Source: Haliclystus octoradiatus (Eukaryota; Cnidaria; Staurozoa; Stauromedusae; Haliclystidae). Taken from it: DNA of 64,000 nucleotides. The first letter of the stretch is position 1; every line of letters starts with the position of its first letter. Under the pieces are notes generated by a model. That model was not told the origin of the DNA, did no database searches, and saw only the letters and a program-made list of their open reading frames with translations. Of this stretch, positions 27,514-39,800 are shown piece after piece. The stretch lies in the NCBI GenBank assembly GCA_916610825.1, contig OU744454.1:5466321-5530320 (forward strand), read 5' to 3'. A program made the position numbers and the translations under genes.

Positions 27514-30043
27514 CCCGCTAAACACATTACGTCGTTTCGGATCCGGCACGACGTCGGAAATATTCGGTCGGAAAGACGAAGTACTGTGGACACTACAATA
27601 CGTAATTCCGACCAAATTTTCCGACCAGTTCCGACTGATTCGTACAGAACATTTTTATATATTATTATATAATTTAATTACGATTATTATTAATTGATTG
27701 GTTTTTCAGATAAATTTTTTATAATCTATTGCATATTGTCTACATTTTATTGCTTTATTTATAAAAATCAATCTTATTTGTCACCAAAACGAGGCTTATT
27801 GATGCTACTTCTGAGGAACGGGCTTGGATATCCGTAATGACGGTAGCCGTACACATTTTGTTCGGAGTTAGTCTGAACTTGAACGGAATTTGGTCGAAAT
27901 TTGATCTGAAATTTATCATTTTGGTCGAAATTTGGACAGAAATGCGTCTAAATTTGGCCTCACTTCCAAAAATGTCCTCGCATTTCTCTAGGGACCGTGT
28001 ATACATCATTTTGCATCTCTGCTATTCTATATATAATAATGGAAAAATTGTATATTGATTAAGAGTAGGCCTAATCGAGTTGAGATTGAATCATTTCAGA
28101 TATGTAATTTAGACGTTGTAATTAGCTTGTCGATGATGTCTTGGCTGCTATTATACTGTATAAAAAACACAGATATGAGGCTACTTTGATGCACCAGGAA
28201 AATAAAATTAGAAATTCATATGTTTATAGTATGCCGTTACTATCTTTTCGGGAACTGGATTCTTGACAATGTCACCAGGATTCTTATTATACCCACATAC
28301 ATGCCAAAAAATACTACATTTCATATATGCAATTAATTACACATTTTGACATTTTTTCTTGACCCATACCAAAATTATTACAATATTACCTTTTCATATG
28401 ACTAAGAGTATATCAAACATATTAAGTAAATAAGGACTAATAAATTAAGATTTAGTATTGATTTAGTAATATCATTCAAGAATAGATTTTAGATAAAGCT
28501 CAAATTAAGTTTTAAGATATACAGTATATATACTGTATTCAGGGGGTGTATTAACAATAACTTAATATGAGGCTGTTTATATTTCTATTATTTTATTACT
28601 GTAAGGAGTAATTTGTATTGATTGAGTATATTCGTAGTTGGACATGGCGCTATCGGTCACGTCGTTAGTTTTAGTTTAATAGGTAGGTAAAATTAGTTTA
28701 CATTTATCGTTTTGATAATATTTGTAATGTTTTAAGAATATTATTGAAAATAAAATCATCGAGTTCTTCTTCAGATATCTGTTTAATGGTTTTCCGTATC
28801 GACATCATCATCATCATCATTTATTTAGAAATACCTGAAACTCATAACAGTATTAAGACACATTTTCCTCACTGTCAATTAATGCGGATAGAGATTAGAA
28901 AATGTAGTAAAGATAGTGGAACCATAGCGTCGATTGACGAGGTATTATTAATACAATTAAGTTCAAAGTTTAGCTGCTACACACGCTGCAATGCATTACT
29001 GACACAAGTGAAATTCTTAATCAGTAGGCTATATTATGAATTAATAATTTAGTATTCAAATTATCTTTAAGTTTTATGTGCACAAATTAAGTATGGTTTC
29101 TCTAGCTTCACGATTGAAAGATATACGGGAAATCCGTATAGTTACCTGTAAAGTGATTATCCTGACTTGAAAACTTCTGAAATTCTAAAAAACACTAGGT
29201 AGAGGAGTCAGACTTTCTAATTATAAATCTCGTAATTGATACAAAAGTCAATCAATTAATTTTGTTGAAACAGTCACCTAAAAATATTATCCCGAAAAAA
29301 AATACACATATTTTTTATAGGAAACCAAGCGAACCCTGTACTGTAGTACTTAAGTTTCGTAAATTTTGAAGGATTTTAGTAATTTAAATAGTTTCTTAAA
29401 ATTCTAATCTAATTCTAATGCTCTGCAGCTCTGCCATAATTATGAAATCTTTCATTATTTGAATTCAATTATATTCAAGTTTCAAGTTACTGTAAAACCA
29501 TACTTAATCTTCGTCTCGGCTATTCGTTTTGTAAAATTAAAATAAAGCTTTTTTCTTCTTCAAAGTCTTGAAAACGTGGCTCAAGATTCCCGCAGAAATC
29601 AATGTAGTACCCAGTTCCCTTTTGGGACTTCGGCTATTTGATAGTGTCATGGTTACGGAAATTGCGAGAAGTAAAGCTATTGCTGAAATCTTGAACAAAA
29701 TCGTAAATTGGAGGAAATAAAGGAATATATCAACAAAATAGAGTCAAAGAATACAAGCGTATTGACATTAAGGAGTATTAATCTGACGTTTCGATACATT
29801 TGAAGGAATAACTTTCCGACTGGGTTCCGGCCAAATTCCGACCCAATATTTCCGACTAAATTCCGACTGACTTCCGACCGGCAAACTTTCCGACCAAATT
29901 TTGACGGAGTTCCAACCAATTGAATTTACCCGACGAAATTTCGACGGAGTTCCGACCAATTAACTTTATTCGACCACGTTCCGACCAGTTCCGACTTACG
30001 TGGTGGTCGGATTTGGTCGGAACGACATCATGTGTTTAGCGGG
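27514..30043. mobile_element. TIR element CCCGCTAAACACAT with subterminal TTCCGACC repeats
   Basis: Left end CCCGCTAAACACATTACGTCG and right end CGACATCATGTGTTTAGCGGG are inverted. The dinucleotide AA lies on each side (27512-27513, 30044-30045). The right subterminal region (29815-30020) holds about ten TTCCGACC(A/G)A-type repeats, and the left one has CCGACC copies on both strands. The interior (27620-29770) has no recognised protein. It lies immediately 3' of the last F-type lectin exon. Confidence 0.7.
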
Positions 30044-30555
30044 AAGGATAAGGAGTTATTAGTAATAAAGTAGAAAAAAGAAAAAAAATGTTATTTAATG
30101 AATATACTAGTTTGTACTTTCCTTGAGATAGTATTTGGAGTTAGTATAAAAAGTGATCATGAAGATATGAGCTTATTTGATTAGAGTTATTGTGGCGGAT
30201 TATAAGATAAGATAATAGGATTATGTAGGAAAAAAGATTCGTTTAAAGTGGTGATGTGATTGGATGGATAATTATTTATTAATCTTGAAAGATTAAAAAC
30301 TTCACGCCCTGTAAATCGGTCAGATGCGACAAAACGTTAAAAACTGCCAGAGAAATACTTGAAAGAGGCGTAAGAGAATTAAATTACAGAGAAGAGGTTA
30401 TGTACAGAAGAAATATATATAGATGTTTTAATTGACGATTTAACTGCAATTTCAAAAGACATTGACAGACAAGATAAGTTATACGTCAAATAAATAAATT
30501 ATGAGAAGACCAATCAACATCAATAGATTGTTCATTTTGTTTATTACCGATATTA

Positions 30556-31640
30556 TTGATTTCCTTCATCGGGATTGTCGTATTAAGCTGTTTGCTGATT
30601 TTGATTTTTTTTATGCAAACTTTTACTCTGCCCGTGAATCTGATTCTAGTGAATCATTGGCATACCTATCTTGACAGTTTCTATTCCTTGTCAAAAGATT
30701 GGCAACTCTGTGAATTGCTTTTGAAAAATGCTATTCAATTTCATTTGGAAATACCAGTATTCCTGGTCGCGTTTTCTCATTGTCAGACCATAAATTAGGC
30801 ACTGTAAAGAACATTCGCCATCTTGGAATTATTCTAACATGAGATAAAACCTCCATACATTGTGCAAGTTTAGTTTCAAAAGCATTTCAATATCATATTT
30901 GATGCTTTGTATCTTCTAATATCAAGATATTAATGATTAATGTTGGCATACCTTGCTTATGTTCGACCTATTCTGGAATCAGATACTTCTGTATGGTCAC
31001 CCTATTTTGTCGAAAAACATTAAAAAAATCGATTGAGTGCAACAAAAATATACTCGACGTATCTGTAAGATTAGGAATATGCGATATATAGACTACCATG
31101 ACAGTTTAATTAAATCAAAATTAGAATCTCTTGAATAAAGAAGGATCAAATTTGATCTATATTTAGTTTACAAATTATTATATAATCTTGTAGATATCAA
31201 TGAACTATTTACCTTCGATGTAAACAAATATAACATGCGTGGGTAAATTCTAAAACTGAAAGGCATACAGGTCCATCCTAATGCTAACAGACAGACACCA
31301 ATGAAGCGCTAAAAAATCAGGAGCTCCAAGAGTCGAGGTTAGAGTCAAGTGTACTTGTCATAATTTGTAAATATTTATAACTTAAAAGATACTCTCCGAT
31401 ATTCATTGATATCATATATAGTACAGTATCTATAATTGTACTAAACTGAGAAGTAATGCTGTAAGCACCAATGCTGACAGTAGCATCAAGAAATTTTTCT
31501 GTTCACGAATCATTTCGTGGTGGAACGACCTACTGAACGAAATTGTAACATACACCAACGTCGGCAACCTTCAAATCAAGATTAGATGCAATTGATTTAT
31601 CAAAGCATTGTAAATACTGAATTTTCATTGCTTTTCGATT
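30556..31640 (+). pseudogene. LINE reverse transcriptase relic, heavily decayed
   Basis: Conceptual reading across frames gives KLFADFDFFYANFYSA (from a FADD box), KRLATL / IAFEKCYSI, LGTVKNIRHLGIILT, then LESLE...RRIKFDLYLVYKLLYNLVDINELFTFD and, after an inserted repeat, FFCSRIISWWNDLLNEIV. This is the thumb and C-terminal part of a LINE polymerase. Many stops and frameshifts. Confidence 0.75.
31290..31473 (+). repeat. ~180-bp insert within the LINE relic (copy 1)
   Basis: GAAGCGCTAAAAAATCAGGAGC ... AGAAGTAATGCTGTAAGC is flanked by ACCAAT on both sides and splits the LINE relic's C-terminal coding sequence. A second copy is at 33548-33736. Confidence 0.65.
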
Positions 31641-31924
31641 TCGTACTTATAACTATGTGTTTTAAAGTGCGTATGACACGAAAAAATATGTAATACAGAT
31701 TCGGGTAGCTGAAGATAAATGATGAAGAATGGTGGCAATGATATTTTAGTTTGAACACGTATTAGCGGAAATATTTAATGTTGAATCTACCCTATATCTA
31801 TTATCATTCACTTAGATCATTTTCAATCCATTGAAAACGATGTTTTGCTTTTGAACAAACGTTTTTCGAATTCATGATATTATTTTCTCTGGAGTTGCTC
31901 AAATTTCGCTTAACGATGGAACAA

Positions 31925-32005
31925 AAAGGCATCCATAAAATCACGTGGCTGGCATCTGTTCAATTGGAGCAGTGTCCCAACTCTTTTAAATAGATGGCTC
32001 TGCTC
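31925..32005. repeat. Half-copy of the CCATCTATTTA-end element
   Basis: ATCACGTGGCTGGCATCTG and CCCAACTCTTTTAAATAGATGG match the right arm of 20357-20598. Confidence 0.55.
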
Positions 32006-32239
32006 TACTCAAAAACTCGCTGTCAACTAAAGTATTGATTCTGATGTATGTCAACACTGTAAAAATAATTGCTCAAATCCCGCTACTATATAACTGTATT
32101 AACCGCTCTTCTTTTCTGTATATAACTGCATTTTGACCGAAAGTTGTCACAGATAATATCTTTCTTGATAAATTGAATTTCATTTAAATTTGTTATGATG
32201 TGATTATAAAAATTTCAAAGTTGAACCATATTTATTAGC

Positions 32240-33040
32240 GAATTTTTTTTTTGGTTTGATTTATCATTTATCCACAAACCGGGTAAGCTTGCAGCTTTTT
32301 TTCACCGGGGTGGTTGGTTAATTTGTTAGTATTTTGAAGCTTATGTGCGTTCAATAACCGAATGCCCTTCCTGACGCCAACCTAGTGCTCCGGACAGGGA
32401 TTGAAACCGAGACCCTACTGGCCGTGGTCCAATCATAGACTTACATAGACTGCTGACGAAAGTTTGCAACATGGGGAACAAAGGTGGCTGACGCAAAGGA
32501 CTTATGTTAGCTCTCTCCTCATTACATTTTCAAAATTATTTGATCTCTCCTATTAAGTCTTTTGTAATCTAAACTCTAAGCAATATGTTCTCACTGTCAT
32601 AGAAAGATAGTTTATATAGGATTTTCCTGCCAGCAAAGCGAGATTTGTTCATAGGATCACAATTATTTTCAACATTTATGAATAATTTAAAATCACACCG
32701 GGAGACAAGGAAATATAAAAATTAATAAAAAATACTATTTACCTTCAAATATGATTAAAAAATAGAGAAATTTTAACTCATGTATGATGCAACTTGAAAT
32801 TGGTAGTCATAAATAACTCTTTTAAAAAGAAAATCCTGTTTCATTTGGAAACAAAAATTGTTCAAAAGTGGCTTGAAATTTCGCGGTTTTCAAGCCGCTG
32901 TTTGGTACTTTGCGTCAGCCATTATGGATGTCCATGGTCGCTATGTGTTTTCCATGAAGTTTGGCAATGGAATCAGCAGTCTATGTAAATCCATGGGTCC
33001 AATGCCCTAGCCACTACACCAAGGCCGAAAACAGTTAATG
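32240..33040 (-). mobile_element. tRNA-derived SINE, minus strand, split by a hAT-like MITE
   Basis: The minus-strand order is head (CTTGGTGTAGTGGCTAGGGC, 33003-33027), then the inserted element, then the remainder with the B-box-like GGTTTCAATCC and tail CAGGAAGGGCATTCGG and CCGGTTTGTGGATAAATG. Same family as 12338 and 39128. Confidence 0.75.
32434..32995. mobile_element. hAT-like MITE, 8-bp TSD GGTCCAAT (copy 1)
   Basis: 562 bp with ends CATAGACTTACATAGACTGC and its inverted partner GCAGTCTATGTAAATCCATG. GGTCCAAT is duplicated at 32426-32433 and 32996-33003. An inner inverted pair is GGTGGCTGACGCAAAG / CTTTGCGTCAGCCATT. Copy 2 is at 42958-43503. Confidence 0.9.
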
Positions 33041-33547
33041 ATCTCAGTCTCGATAAATATCGGCATATTTTCTTTTTCAGCCGATATTCATCTCGCCCTT
33101 ATGCAATAACTGCTAATTATCCACACAGATTATCCACGTAATTAGCAAATTATCCAGCGAAGAAAATGACTGTTATCAATTCTTTATTTTAGCTGTGTAC
33201 GAAATGTTCCTTATTCATGCGCAAATGAACGATCGTTCATTTGTGCTGCCCCAATTAAAGGTCGCTACCTAGTGGTTTGGATTCGATCACCATCAAACAT
33301 TTTATCTTTAGCAGAAATGAAAGCATTTGGATATTGAAAGTTTGTTTGAAAAACGTATGGTCTACTCACTCTCGCATATAAATAAATGTAAATTTCAAAA
33401 AATTTATTGTAAACCGAGTAAAAAGTATTTATCTGCATTGGACACTGCTATATGTAAATAGTTAATAATGATTTTCATTGAGCTTTCTTCTTAAAAGCTT
33501 ACCAAACATGCCATATTTGTATTCTTATTTACTAAACGAGAAAAATT

Positions 33548-33736
33548 GAGAGAGACCAGTGAAGCGCTAAAAAAAATTAAGAGCTGCGAGAGTCGAGGTT
33601 ACATTAAGTGTAACTGAACTTGTCATAATTTGTAAATATTTATAACTTAAAAGATACACTCCGATATTTATTGATATCATTTATAGTACAGTATCATAAT
33701 TGTACCAAATTGAGAAGTAATGCTGTAAGCACCAAT
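33548..33736 (+). repeat. ~180-bp repeat (copy 2 of the 31290 insert)
   Basis: ACCAGTGAAGCGCTAAAAAA ... AATGCTGTAAGCACCAAT, about 90% like copy 1. ACCARt lies at each end again. Confidence 0.65.
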
Positions 33737-33739
33737 TTG

Positions 33740-34284
33740 CAACAAAATCAGTCTGATTAAGATATTGTAATACGCATGCGCTATACGCATGCATAATATT
33801 GAATTGCTATAGGCCTACGTGAGAATAATATATAATCAGTTGGTGAATATTAAAAAAAAAACTAAACGATCAATTAAAAATGGGATACAATATTTATGCT
33901 ATTACACTAATTATTATAATCTTACTTATTTAGAATCTTAGTTTTTTTCATAGTATATAATCATATCTTTCATCTTTTATCTTACTTTATAGTTTAAAAG
34001 TATTTTCACATTAGTTCAAATACATTAAAATTTTGTATCAAGAAAAGCAATTTATTGGCAATATCGGAACGAATTGTGTCTATTTGCTGTGTCTTTTATT
34101 TGTAGATAAATATTTATGTTGACCCTGTTGAGATCTGGGCCTAGTGCCAGCCTACTTCCGTGTATATAAAAGCTGGTACAGTATAACGTAATAATAATTA
34201 GTGTATGTAGATGTATTGTAGGTGTCGTTGAGTAAGACTAGATATTAGTCTCACTTATATACTTGGTCCATTTTCTGTGTATAA
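33740..34284. other. No gene seen
   Basis: AT-rich spacer with no supported ORF. Confidence 0.5.
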
Positions 34285-34350
34285 TAATGATAATAATAAT
34301 AAATCTATTTATATAGCGCTTTATCTAGTAACAATCCAATGCGCTTTACA
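34285..34350. repeat. TTTATATAGCGCTTT-type dispersed repeat core
   Basis: CTATTTATATAGCGCTTTATC ... CCAATGCGCTTTACA resembles a short repeat core common in animal genomes, probably a SINE/LINE 3' end. Confidence 0.45.
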
Positions 34351-35721
34351 TTTGTAAATTTTAGATAAAATAAATACTTGCAATATTATGAAAACAGGAT
34401 GAAAATGATGTTAAAAAAGTTAAACAGTTAAAAAAGTTAAAAAATGTAAAAAAGTACTATTGTTAAAAAGTATTTAGTTCTAAATGTTTGAAATAAAAAT
34501 ATTGTTTACTGGTGTATTTATAGTTCATATTGTTGTATGAACAGATGAGTTTAATTCTTGATTTGAAATAGTTCAATGAGCTGCAGCTTCTAATTTCGTA
34601 TGGCAGTTGGTTCCACAGTTCTATTTATCTTCTTGAATAAGAACATCACAACCTCATCAGCTGATGACACTCTCTATTGTAATATTGTCACGTGTTATTT
34701 ACCTCGAGCTATTGAATTGTATGTCGTATTTTGTAATCCCTTTCTTGTCTGTAGCCTTCGAGGTGAGCAGTTTCGACATTCTCATACATTATAAATCAAC
34801 ACTGAGATAAAATAGAGTGTAAAATAAAATAAAGAAAATAGTTCTTAAATAATACATTTCTTAGTATATTAAATATTCTTTATAGTTATTGGAGAATGAT
34901 ATGTTCGGAGTTTCTTATAGATAAGTTTATTTCAAAAAACAGCTGTATTTAATTTCAAATATAAAAGATTATTTCCAGTCAATTGTATTTGGTAATTCAA
35001 TGTGGAATATGATCTTTATTATATAATGATGTAGCTGCCAAATTGATTATAACGATGAGTTGGCGGTAACTTGACAGATACATAGATTGATGAAAGCGAA
35101 TAGATAGACATAGAATACTCAAGAAATAGACACAGCTTTTAACAATAACACATAACCATTGATCTCTTTGATATGTACAATATGATATGGAAACTTGTTT
35201 TAAACTATAAGATAGGAAAGGTAAAATGAGTTAGCTATATTGATTATATGAGTAATGATTAATTTAACACTAAACTAAACTAATAAATTATAATGTCATA
35301 CCGTGTGTCAGCTGCTTCTTTGTTTTTCGTTGTTGATGTTAATATGATTGATGGGCTAATAATAGTATACTTTAAATGTTTATTGTAAATATGTTATTTC
35401 TACTAATATTACGATATAACGATGTTGATGTTGATGGATTCGATTTTGTTGCCAACTGAACACTTGGTCATGAGCACGCAAATTGTATTGCTTCAGTACG
35501 CATGCGTATTAGTTAATATATTAAGGTAATATTGGAGCTTACAAATGATTTCCAATGGAACACTCTATCAGCTCCCCTGGGGTACTTCCGTGTAGGCGCT
35601 AGACAGATGTGCCATTTTACCACGATTCTGGTGATTTCAATATGTTTATAGGGTATCAGATTTTCAATCTTGGAATCCTGCAGTGAACCCTGAAAATGTG
35701 GTGTTGAGAGGAACCTGAATA

Positions 35722-36176
35722 GACCGAGCGCCACAGAACTAAAACGGCAGGTTTCTCCGGGCAACTTGAAAATCACATAAAAGTGTTCATAAAAATATGT
35801 TGAACAATAACCTATTTCTTGTTTTGAATAAATTCTGTTGTAAACTCTCCAGAAATCCAATTTATAGTTCAAGATTCACGGTTAAAGCTTAATTCTTTTC
35901 ATTTTGAGAAAATGCTGCATGTGAGCTTCATGGTCTTTGATTCTATTGTTCTCCAAAGATTTTGCGAATCCATAGAAGCATGACGAAAACACGAAATGTA
36001 GGGATTAAGAGGGCTCTGACCGTGAAATGATTTATAAATTAGTCTCTGGTGAGCTCCACAATAAAATTTGACTAAAAAAAGAAACAGGAAAGTATTTATT
36101 GTATTTTTATGAAGATTTGATGTGAATTTCAAGTTGCCCGGAAAAACCTACCGTTTTAGTTCTGCGGCGCTCGGTC
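35722..36176. mobile_element. TA-flanked TIR element, present only in copy A
   Basis: Ends GACCGAGCGCCACAGAACT and AGTTCTGCGGCGCTCGGTC are inverted for ~50 bp (through CCGGGCAACTTGAAA), with TA on both sides. Copy B runs directly from GAACCCC to AAATCCTGCTG at 57103-57120. TA target and short TIR suggest a Tc1/mariner-type MITE. Confidence 0.8.
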
Positions 36177-36781
36177 TACAAATCCTGCTGTGAGGCTCCA
36201 AAGTGGCATTTTTAATGTAACACGTTAGGAAATAATACATTTCTGGCAATTTTGGGGTATATAGTTTCCAGCAAAACGTGCAAATGTGTGATATAATATA
36301 GTTTCCCGCAAAAAATGCGAATGTATGATATATAGTTTCTAGCAAAACTTGCAATTTAGTGGGATGCTAGGGGGATTTTCGAAATGGCACTCCCTCGTAC
36401 AAAATTTATCAAAGTATACCCTCCCTACCACCTGTATACGCCATGGTGTTCATTCGGTGTTCATTCGAAGTTGCAAATGATATATAATACAGTATGTACT
36501 CTTCGAAGAGATGGTCGTGTCAATAATATTTTCAAGGCATTTGTTTTTGCCGGGCTGCTTAATCTATTTTCAGATTCAGTGTATCAGCTAATCATCTGAC
36601 AGACTACAACACAGGGAGCCTGTATATTTGTATCATAATAATCAAGAAAGAACATTTTAAAGCTACTCTTTATTCTATTATACATTAATTCCATCAACAA
36701 AGACAAAAAATATAATACTCAAAACATGACATCATTTAATGTCTTCAACGATTAAAATTACGATCACACAGAAACTTATTG

Positions 36782-36787
36782 TTTATT
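36782..36787 (-). promoter_or_regulatory. Poly(A) signal of Kazal gene A
   Basis: AATAAA on the minus strand about 75 bases after the stop codon. Confidence 0.5.
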
Positions 36788-36861
36788 GTAATGAACAACA
36801 CTTCTATGGTTATATAATGGGTCTCAAGATAATTGATGAATGATACTGTTGAGGAGATATC

Positions 36862-39800
36862 TTAGCGACATGGTAGACGGATTATCTGTGTAATTGCTTT
36901 CTTCATTTGACAAGCGTTGAATCGAAGTACACATTCATTAGAATGTGTGTTACCATCCGAACCACAAACTGGGTGGTATACCCGAGAACAAGATGGACAA
37001 GCTAAGGAGAATTAATATAAGGATATGCATGAGTGTCTCGAGCAAGGATATGAATATCAGGCAATAGCAACAGAAGCTGCAGGAACCTTGAGAGAGAAGT
37101 GCAAACGCTTCATCAATGAAATTGGAAAACTGATATCAAAACAACACATGAGAAACAATCAAGAGCCTTTTCTGTGGCAGACACTGTCCATGGCAATCAA
37201 GAGAGGGAAATGCCATCAGCGCATTAGGAATCCTCCAGGAGAACAATGTAGACCTCCTAATATTTAATAAATAAGTTTATCACAATGTATTTTAGTTGTT
37301 AAGTATTATATATTTTTACGAGTTTGAAGAAGTATGTATGGAGAATAATAAATAAACAGCTTACTATTGATTTTTCTGTATCATTAAATATATTAATCAG
37401 TCAATGACCGAGAATAGAGGATGAAGATAATTGACTTCAATATTGTGTTCATGGATAACATTGTTTGATCCTTAAGGTACCCAACAACAATTCAATTTTT
37501 GCATATATACAAGATAACGAGGAAATTATATGATCTAAATGTTGATCTCATTTCATCCCTGAGGTGGGTCTATATATAACTCGGTCATCGAACGGTTTGA
37601 AAGACATAAGTATCATGTCAAATTAAGCCGAATACCATTCAATGATAAAAGCTTACGACAAAAGATTTGGCCTGATGATGGATTTCTTGAAAGAATCTAA
37701 AACGTTTCCATGTACTACTACTTAGTTTCTTCTCGCTATCTATTATAAAATGGTTCCTAGATCATGCTTCTTGATATGGGTTAGGAAGGAAGTTACTATA
37801 TCATTTGATCAACTCTGCGAAAGGAGAATCACAGATCTGATCGAATGTGGTTCAAAATAATTTCAGGTTAAAATGACTTTTATCTGAAACATCAAATGAA
37901 TACCATTTTCTGATTGTAGATATAATCGCTATAGAGGAACTATTTCATTCTTGCAAAATTAATTTCTTATTTCTAGTCAATTAACTTATTTCAAGCCACA
38001 AAAATTCTTCGATCAAGAATATCTTGTTTCTTGATCCTTTTATTTTTCATGGTCCAACTGTTGAGGGATTTTGGCTTGGAAATACAAGAATTGTTCGGGC
38101 ACCTTCGATAAGGCAATATTAGCATCACGGTATATATTCGAACAGATGACACAACAGCAGGGTCAGATGGGGCATTTATAATTATTGTAGTGATAGAACA
38201 TGAGATAAGAAGGTCGATTCGTTTTATTTACCTTTGCAGCTATTATTGCCAACGTTTGATTGAACAATTGAGATAGCTTGTCTTTGCTTGCAGGATGCCA
38301 CTCTCAATAGACATTCATTTTCATACTTCATACCATTGCTGCCACAAACTGGACGCATTATTTTTGGACATCGAATATGGCATCTACCTGGATCATCTAC
38401 ATCAAAATAAATATCATCAGATTTGAGCATTATGACGTAGTAGTAGTAGTATAGACAGTCACATTTAAGAATGTACCATCCTTCTTACGCCTAACGTATT
38501 TGCTACACAAAGAGCACCACAAATCACAGCACAGTTTACATAGCAGAAAATGTAGCATCCTAGAACACAGATATATTGATATCATATATTTGAAGACATA
38601 TAAACAACTCGACACAGGGGTCTCTAGGCTAAATTAGAGTACAGTTTACGTATGATTCATTAGGGTTGTTGAATCTTGATATCTGACAGATTTACATAAT
38701 GGTAAATGGTATATGTTCTTTTTATAATGATAAGAAAAGTCAACGAAGAAACTTTTGAATTTGTTTCCATATTAATTAACAACGTTTCGATTGTTCTATT
38801 TATAATATTAATATATTCTTAATTCTACTTTGTATTTTACTTTGCTGTAATGTTCTATCTGGCTATGCTTATCCGGGGGGAATAGTTCCAAACTTTTGAT
38901 ATATACTGGGAAGTTAAAATATTAATGGCACAGTTTTTTTTCAAGGTATGCTTTTTATCAAATTTTTTTACATTTTTATCCCTCTTTTTTTTCCTGAAAA
39001 TTTTTTTTGTAATAGTTTTGGAGTAATGTATTCATTTTGAAATATAATTGGGGTATCTATTTTATGTTATCAGAATCTTTTACAGTCATTCTACTAAAGT
39101 TTTATTGGAACGATCCCGTCGAAGCGCAATGACCTTAGTGTAATGGTTATAGGGCGTTGGACCTCAGCCCGCAGGTTCTTGGGTTCAATGACATAAGAAT
39201 TATAGGAAAGGCATCCAGCAATTTCACTCACAATACTAATCAATTAATCAACTAACCACCAACCCCAGTGAAAACAAGCTACTAGCTTACCCGGTTTGTG
39301 GTAAAATGATAAATGCAGCAACAACAAAAATTTGACATATATTTGTATAGGTGTGTTATATGATGCATCTGAATGTTTAAATAAATATTTCAAAGTGCTT
39401 TCCTGTAATCATATCTATCATATAACCAAAAAAAATGCACCTATGTGTCAATACTATTTGTAATCAATTATTTCCACCAGATTGACTGACTCATCTTGAT
39501 CTAGCTATAACGGGTGAAGTCAGTCCCTTCTTCATTGATCAGTACTGGTAAAAGTTAAAGGCCAGAAACAAGTGCTTGTCTGCTGCTAACTAAAAACTAA
39601 TGTTCTAGTAGTATAAGAGAGGTTAAAGTGTAAATGATTGAGAGATGTATTTATCGTTACCTGAACGCTTGCATGGACCATTGTGTACATCTATGATTGC
39701 TTGCTTTTGTTTGCATGCATCCAGTCTCATCAAACATTCATTTGAGTACGTTTTACCATTATGGACACACACTGGTGACAAGATCTTTGTACATGGGAAT

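Noticed and set aside
37025..37267. 80-codon ORF resembling a retroelement C-terminal fragment
   Set aside because: Similarity is vague, the matching region of copy B is disrupted, and no catalytic motif is present.
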